Translations under genes and position numbers: made by a program
Origin: JAAZBW01 sp035647855
GTDB taxonomy: Bacteria > Actinomycetota > Actinomycetes > Actinomycetales > Actinomycetaceae
Direction: 5' to 3'
Assembly (NCBI GenBank): GCA_035647855.1
Contig: DASRMP010000034.1
Coordinates: forward strand, 1-10,195
DNA length: 10,195 nucleotides
The notes under the pieces: model-generated
Told to the model about the DNA's origin: nothing
The model's input: the letters and a program-made list of their open reading frames with translations, nothing else
The model's database searches: none
Part shown: piece after piece, positions 7,126 to 10,195 of the stretch
Numbering within the stretch: the stretch's first letter is position 1
How the letters are laid out: every line of letters starts with the position of its first letter

Positions 7126-7512
7126 ATGAGGCGCGGACAATACGGCGCTCCGCTGGAGGATCCGGCAAACAAGTACTCCCCCACGTACCATTACGGCGTC
7201 GCGCGGCCGAGCCGCAGGCAGGATGCACTGCCGACCTCACCGCGCAAAGAGCCGACATCCCGCTCGGCGCCGGCACTTGCCAGATGGGCCGGGGCTGACG
7301 TCCAGACCGTTCGCCCTGGTTCGGGAACCTCCGGAGGCGCTGGCGCGTCCGGAGGCTCCGGCGCGTACGGAGGCTCCGGATTCAATCCACCTGCCCAACT
7401 GCCGCGTGACGTCGAAGACTGGGTGACGCACAGCCGCCAGGAACTCAACCGGTTGAAGGCCGAGCTGGAGGATCAGCGGCAACGCCAGCGGCAGCGGCAG
7501 CGCCGGCGCTGA
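7126..7512 (+). CDS. Small uncharacterised protein with Gly/Ser linker and charged C-terminal helix
   Basis: I do not recognise this 128-residue protein. It has no signal peptide or membrane segment and should be cytoplasmic. N-terminal part (1-65): polar, basic and Pro/Tyr-containing (MRRGQYGAPLEDPANKYSP, then YHYGVARPSRR), with little predicted fold. Residues 66-87: a Gly/Ser/Ala linker made by an 18-bp tandem repeat (SGGAGA, SGGSGA, YGGSG). C-terminal part (about 93-128): a likely helix, DVEDWVTHSRQELNRLKAELEDQ, in which hydrophobic residues recur every 3-4 positions as in a short coiled coil, ending in an RQRQRQRQRRR tail. The strong SD and good codon bias support a real gene. The basic ends could bind nucleic acid, and the helix could be an interaction module; both are guesses. 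It lies between hrpA and the SprT-like gene, with no overlap with either. Confidence 0.75.
   Translation: MRRGQYGAPLEDPANKYSPTYHYGVARPSRRQDALPTSPRKEPTSRSAPALARWAGADVQTVRPGSGTSGGAGASGGSGAYGGSGFNPPAQLPRDVEDWVTHSRQELNRLKAELEDQRQRQRQRQRRR
7330..7380. repeat. 18-bp tandem repeat in the small uncharacterised gene
   Basis: Units at 7330-7347, 7348-7365 and 7366-7380 (partial) are variants of TCCGGAGGCTCCGGCGCG. They encode the Gly/Ser/Ala linker at residues 69-85 in frame. Variation between the units shows they are not identical copies, so the array is somewhat older than the 24-bp one near hrpA. Confidence 0.85.
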
Positions 7513-7645
7513 TCCGGGGGTTCGTCAGCGATACAGAGCGACAATTCCCTGGCCGGCAGGCAGCGCGCCTCTGCACACAGGGCCGCCTGACGCCGCGCTT
7601 TCCACACCTGGCGAGCCCTTCCACTGCGCCCGAAGAACGCTGTCC

Positions 7646-7651
7646 TAGGCT
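7646..7651 (+). promoter_or_regulatory. -10 element TAGGCT of a leaderless SprT-like gene
   Basis: TAGGCT ends seven bases before the GTG at 7659, the spacing expected if transcription starts at the first base of the start codon. TAGGCT/TANNNT elements are common -10 boxes in Actinobacteria. There is no SD upstream of the GTG. I see no clear -35; CTTCCA at 7618-7623 is too far away. The rest of the 146-bp gap after 7512 shows no convincing terminator. Confidence 0.45.
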
Positions 7652-7658
7652 CGGGATC

Positions 7659-8108
7659 GTGAACCTCCACGACGTCGAGAAACTTGCCCGCGCCGAACTG
7701 AAAGCCGCGGGCCTCGATGGCACCTGGAGAATCGCGTGGGACAACGCACGCCGCCGCGCTGGGAACACTCGATACCTCGATCACACGATCTCGTTCTCGA
7801 TGCCGCTGATGTCGCTGTACGAGCCCGATGTGGTCCGCGAGGTGATTCTCCACGAGATCGCGCATGCGATTGTCGGCCCGCATCACGGCCACGATGCTGT
7901 ATGGGCCGCCACCGCTCGCCGTCTGGGAAGCACCGGCCGCACTTCTCTTCCGGGGACTCTCCCCAAGCCTCCCGCGACCTGGGTTGGCCACTGCCCCAAC
8001 GGTCACAAGTTCGAGCGCTATCGCAGGCCGAGCAACTCCGCCTCCTGCTCGCGGTGCAATGCCACCTACGATGAGCGATACGTGATCGCCTGGAAGCGCG
8101 CGGCCTGA
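7659..8108 (+). CDS. SprT-like zinc metalloprotease domain protein
   Basis: A 149-residue protein matching the SprT-like family. It has an N-terminal helix (VEKLARAELKAAGL), then WRIAWDNARRRAGNTRY and DHTISFSMPLM as the beta sheet, and a zinc site HEIAH at residues 65-69 with Glu66 catalytic. The probable third ligand is His76 in HHGHDAVW. A C-terminal zinc-binding module follows: Cys112-x3-His116 and Cys130-x2-Cys133 (CSRC), then YDERYVIAW. Known: the family is related to eukaryotic Spartan/SPRTN, which cleaves DNA-protein crosslinks; bacterial members are mostly unstudied. Inferred: a small cytoplasmic peptidase, perhaps acting on DNA-bound proteins. The GTG start is supported by the position of TAGGCT seven bases upstream and by the alignment-like start MNLHDVEKLA. 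It is 76 bp upstream of the permease operon, which has its own strong SD and is probably a separate unit. Confidence 0.93.
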   Translation: MNLHDVEKLARAELKAAGLDGTWRIAWDNARRRAGNTRYLDHTISFSMPLMSLYEPDVVREVILHEIAHAIVGPHHGHDAVWAATARRLGSTGRTSLPGTLPKPPATWVGHCPNGHKFERYRRPSNSASCSRCNATYDERYVIAWKRAA

Positions 8109-8173
8109 AACCGATCTGCCGGCGGTCGAACGCGGTGGCCGGCCGCGGCGCAGCGCGGCAGTTGGGCGGGACC

Positions 8174-8180
8174 AAGGAGG
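8174..8180 (+). promoter_or_regulatory. Ribosome binding site of the first permease gene
   Basis: AAGGAGG lies four bases before ATG 8185. It is a consensus SD with slightly short spacing and supports this start over the in-frame ATG at 8239. The 76-bp gap between 8109 and 8184 is otherwise GC-rich, with no promoter I can recognise. Confidence 0.75.
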
Positions 8181-8184
8181 CGAG

Positions 8185-9162
8185 ATGGCGTCAGGCACCG
8201 GGCCTGCGGCCGCGGGGGCGGCGCCGTCGTCGACCCGTATGGGCTCCGGCCGTGGCCGGGCCAAGCCGATCCGGCCGGGGCAGCGTAGGCGGCGTCGTCG
8301 TGAAACGGCGAGCGCATACACGCTCCTGATTCCCAGCTTCATCGGGGTCGGAGTGTTCTTGCTGGTGCCGATGCTCGTGGTGGCGGTTCTCTCGTTCATC
8401 GAGTGGGATCTGATTTCGCCGGCGGAGTTCGTGGGCTTCGAGAACTGGACCCGGATCTTCGGCGATCGCAAGTTCTGGAACTCGTTGCTGGTGACGGCGA
8501 AGTTCGTCCTGATGGCGATCCCGGCGTCGGTGATCCTGGGGCTGCTCATCGCGGTCGCTCTGAACAGGCACCTTCCCGGCCGCGCCTTGCTCCGGGTCAT
8601 CTACGTGCTGCCGTGGGTGTGCGCGCCGCTTGCGCTGGGAGTCGTGTGGCGCTGGCTGTTCGACCCCTCCACCGGCCTGATCAACGCGATCATCGGCCGG
8701 CGCATCGAGTGGATGAGCGACGTCAATCTCGCACTCCCGGCTGTGGCGTTCGTGTACGTGTGGTCGAAGATCGGCTACATTTCGCTGTTCTTCCTCGCCG
8801 GCCTGCAGAACATCCCGCAGGCCGTCTACGAGGCGGCCAAGATCGACGGCGCCGGCCTCTTCACGATGCTGCTCCGGATCACGATGCCGCTGCTGCGCCC
8901 CACATCCTTCTTCATCCTCGTGACGGAGATCGTGGCATCGTTCCAGGTCTTCGACCTCGTCTACGGACTGACCGGCTCCGCCCGCGGCTATCCCGGCGGC
9001 ACGACGGACGTCATTGCCGCCCGCATCTACCAGGAGGCCTTCGTCTCGCTCAACTTCGGCACTGCCTCGGTCATGGCGCTGATTCTGTTCGCCGTGCTCG
9101 TGATCATCACCATCGCCCAGCAGCGCTACTTCGCGCCCCGAATGACCTACGACATGTCATGA
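8185..9162 (+). CDS. Carbohydrate ABC transporter permease, MalF/UgpA-like (CUT1 family)
   Basis: A 325-residue inner-membrane permease of binding-protein-dependent transport. An Ala/Gly/Arg-rich cytoplasmic N-terminus with a run of six Arg (residues 34-39) leads into TM1 (about 45-70). Further membrane segments are at roughly 99-124, 133-155, 182-206, 236-258 and 289-312, giving the usual six. The EAA loop that docks on the ATPase is EAAKIDGAG at 216-224, followed by the expected LPL-like segment (ITMPLLRP). Known: such proteins pair with a MalG-like subunit, an extracellular sugar-binding lipoprotein and an ATPase (often an unlinked shared MsiK-type one in Actinobacteria). The substrate cannot be read from the permease; sugars or oligosaccharides are usual, glycerol phosphate is possible. 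It overlaps the next gene by 4 bp (ATGA), so the two are translationally coupled. No solute-binding protein gene precedes it, which is less common. Confidence 0.95.
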   Translation: MASGTGPAAAGAAPSSTRMGSGRGRAKPIRPGQRRRRRRETASAYTLLIPSFIGVGVFLLVPMLVVAVLSFIEWDLISPAEFVGFENWTRIFGDRKFWNSLLVTAKFVLMAIPASVILGLLIAVALNRHLPGRALLRVIYVLPWVCAPLALGVVWRWLFDPSTGLINAIIGRRIEWMSDVNLALPAVAFVYVWSKIGYISLFFLAGLQNIPQAVYEAAKIDGAGLFTMLLRITMPLLRPTSFFILVTEIVASFQVFDLVYGLTGSARGYPGGTTDVIAARIYQEAFVSLNFGTASVMALILFAVLVIITIAQQRYFAPRMTYDMS

Positions 9163-10160
9163 GCACACCCACCCCCGTCACCCCCGCTGCTGGTGCTGCC
9201 GCTGCTGGTGCTGCCGCTGCTGCTGCCGCCGCCGCTGCTTCCGGCGCTGCCGCCGCCGCTGCTTCCGGCGCTGCCGCCGCGCCCGCCGGACCCCAGGACC
9301 GCCGTCGGGAAGCTTCGCGTAACCGCCGCTGGACGCCCGGGCGGATCGGATCGCTGGCGATCGTCTACATCTTCCTGCTCGCCGGCGCCGGACTGATGGT
9401 CATCCCGTTCGTGTTCTCGGTGATGACCTCGCTGAAGACTCCGCACCAGTTCGCGATCACACCGCCGCTGACGGTCCCGGACCCCGTGACCACGGAGAAC
9501 TACACCACCCTCATGGGCGCGCCGTACAACTTCTATGTCCCGATCGCGGTGACTGCGCAGGTGGTGCTCGTGATGGTTGTGGGCCAGCTCTTCAGCTCGG
9601 TCCTTGCCGCCTACGCGTTTGCCACCCTCGAGTTCCCCGGCCGCGACGCCATCTTCTGGATCTACCTCTCGACGATGATGATCCCCGCCGTCGTCACGAT
9701 CATCCCGCTCTACGTGATGATGACGTCCGCCGGGATGAAGAACACGTTCCTCGGGTTGACCTTGCCACTCATGTTCGGCTCCCCTTACGCAATCTTCCTG
9801 CTGCGTCAGAACTTCAAATCCGTGCCGTCCGAGATCCTCGACGCCGCCAAGATCGACGGCGCCGGCTACCTCCGCCGGCTCTGGTCCGTGGTGCTGCCCT
9901 CCAACCGGCCGATCCTGGTGACGCTGCTGCTCATCACCGTGGTCTCCCACTGGAACAACTTCATGTGGCCATCCGTCATTGCACCGGCCCCGGAATGGCG
10001 CGTCATCACGGTCGCGACGGCGGCGCTCCAGTCTCAGTACGACGGCAGATGGACACTCGTCATGGCCGCGACGACGATCGCCCTCGCGCCACTCGTCCTG
10101 CTTTTCGTCGTTTTCCAGAACCAGATCACGCGTTCCCTCGGCGTGACGGGGGTGCGCTGA
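9159..10160 (+). CDS. Carbohydrate ABC transporter permease, MalG-like (CUT1 family)
   Basis: A 333-residue partner permease. The start ATG 9159 overlaps the stop of the MalF-like gene (ATGA). The first about 44 residues are almost wholly Ala with some Gly and Ser, from a tandem repeat, then a basic stretch (DRRREASRNRRW) before TM1 (about 63-90). Further membrane segments are at about 126-152, 164-188, 197-216, 251-272 and 299-320. The EAA loop is DAAKIDGAG at 228-236 (Asp in place of the first Glu, a common variant). The end TRSLGVTGVR fits the usual C-terminus of the family (G-x-TxGxxK/R), so the TGA at 10158-10160 is probably genuine. The last 58 bases, however, include one arm of a perfect inverted repeat reaching the window end, and the stop codon overlaps the second arm. 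The frame is also open for about 750 bases upstream within the MalF-like gene; I read that as a high-GC shadow. Substrate unknown. Confidence 0.94.
   Translation: MSTPTPVTPAAGAAAAGAAAAAAAAAASGAAAAAASGAAAAPAGPQDRRREASRNRRWTPGRIGSLAIVYIFLLAGAGLMVIPFVFSVMTSLKTPHQFAITPPLTVPDPVTTENYTTLMGAPYNFYVPIAVTAQVVLVMVVGQLFSSVLAAYAFATLEFPGRDAIFWIYLSTMMIPAVVTIIPLYVMMTSAGMKNTFLGLTLPLMFGSPYAIFLLRQNFKSVPSEILDAAKIDGAGYLRRLWSVVLPSNRPILVTLLLITVVSHWNNFMWPSVIAPAPEWRVITVATAALQSQYDGRWTLVMAATTIALAPLVLLFVVFQNQITRSLGVTGVR
9186..9285. repeat. GCT/GCC-rich tandem repeat coding a poly-alanine N-terminus
   Basis: The unit GCTGCTGGTGCTGCC (15 bp) occurs twice from 9186, then a degenerate GCT/GCC run, then two copies of a 21-bp unit, GCCGCCGCTGCTTCCGGCGCT. 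Together they code for about 33 residues, nearly all Ala with four Gly and two Ser. The length differs from typical MalG N-termini, so this looks like repeat expansion within a cytoplasmic tail. Confidence 0.88.
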
Positions 10161-10195
10161 GGGAACGCGTGATCTGGTTCTGGAAAACGACGAAA
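10103..10195. repeat. Perfect 37-bp inverted repeat at the window end
   Basis: Arm 1 (10103-10139) and arm 2 (10159-10195) are exact reverse complements over 37 bases, with a 19-base loop (10140-10158). Arm 1 is coding sequence of the MalG-like gene; arm 2 begins in its stop codon and ends at the last base of the window, so it may continue beyond. As a terminator this would be unusually long and perfect, and it has no T-tract. A fold-back assembly or amplification artefact is more likely. Confidence 0.92.

Noticed and set aside
5106..7184. Minus-strand frame of 692 codons across the end of hrpA
   Set aside because: The Arg/Pro/His-rich translation has no domain and lies antisense to the conserved DUF3418 region of HrpA.
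8403..9158. Upstream extension of the MalG-like reading frame through the MalF-like gene
   Set aside because: The frame is open but encodes Arg/His/Pro-rich nonsense in another frame of the MalF-like gene. The ATGA overlap at 9159 is the normal start for such a pair.
10103..10195. Intrinsic terminator of the permease operon
   Set aside because: The stem is far longer and more perfect than terminators, it lies mostly in coding sequence, and no T-tract is present. An artefact is more likely.

Overview
The window looks like chromosomal DNA from a high-GC actinobacterium (Actinomycetota). The coding sequence is strongly G/C-ending at third positions. GTG starts are common, several genes lack a Shine-Dalgarno (SD) site, and the gene families are typical of that phylum: a full-length HrpA with a DUF3418 tail, a SprT-like protease, GlsB/YeaQ/YmgE, a membrane-anchored EEP hydrolase and a tandem GNAT protein. 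No species can be assigned from the sequence alone. Most of it is ordinary core genome. I found no CRISPR array, insertion sequence, prophage, RNA gene or obvious defence cassette. No stretch over 300 bases lacks a gene; the longest gene-free gap is about 170 bp.

Layout. On the minus strand from the left edge: (1) the N-terminal 329 residues of a two-domain GNAT acetyltransferase that starts at GTG and runs off the left edge, carrying a 36-bp in-frame tandem repeat at the edge; (2) a three-TM endonuclease/exonuclease/phosphatase-family protein; (3) a 92-residue GlsB/YeaQ/YmgE membrane protein. A 169-bp divergent intergenic region with a 24-bp tandem repeat separates these from the plus-strand genes: (4) the large ATP-dependent RNA helicase hrpA; (5) a small unrecognised protein with a Gly/Ser linker and a charged Gln/Arg-rich tail; (6) a SprT-like zinc metalloprotease; (7-8) two overlapping CUT1-type sugar ABC permease genes (MalF-like, then MalG-like).

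How they work together. Only the two permeases form a clear functional unit: an ATGA overlap, and paired EAA loops for one ATPase. Their binding protein and ATPase are not in the window. The other genes look like separate housekeeping or stress functions (RNA processing, envelope stress, protein quality or DNA-protein crosslink repair), not one pathway.

The two most noteworthy features are structural. First, short tandem repeats with unit lengths divisible by three recur in four proteins and in one intergenic region. Second, a perfect 37-bp inverted repeat ends exactly at the last base of the window and copies the end of the MalG-like gene backwards; I regard it as a likely fold-back assembly or library artefact until shown otherwise.
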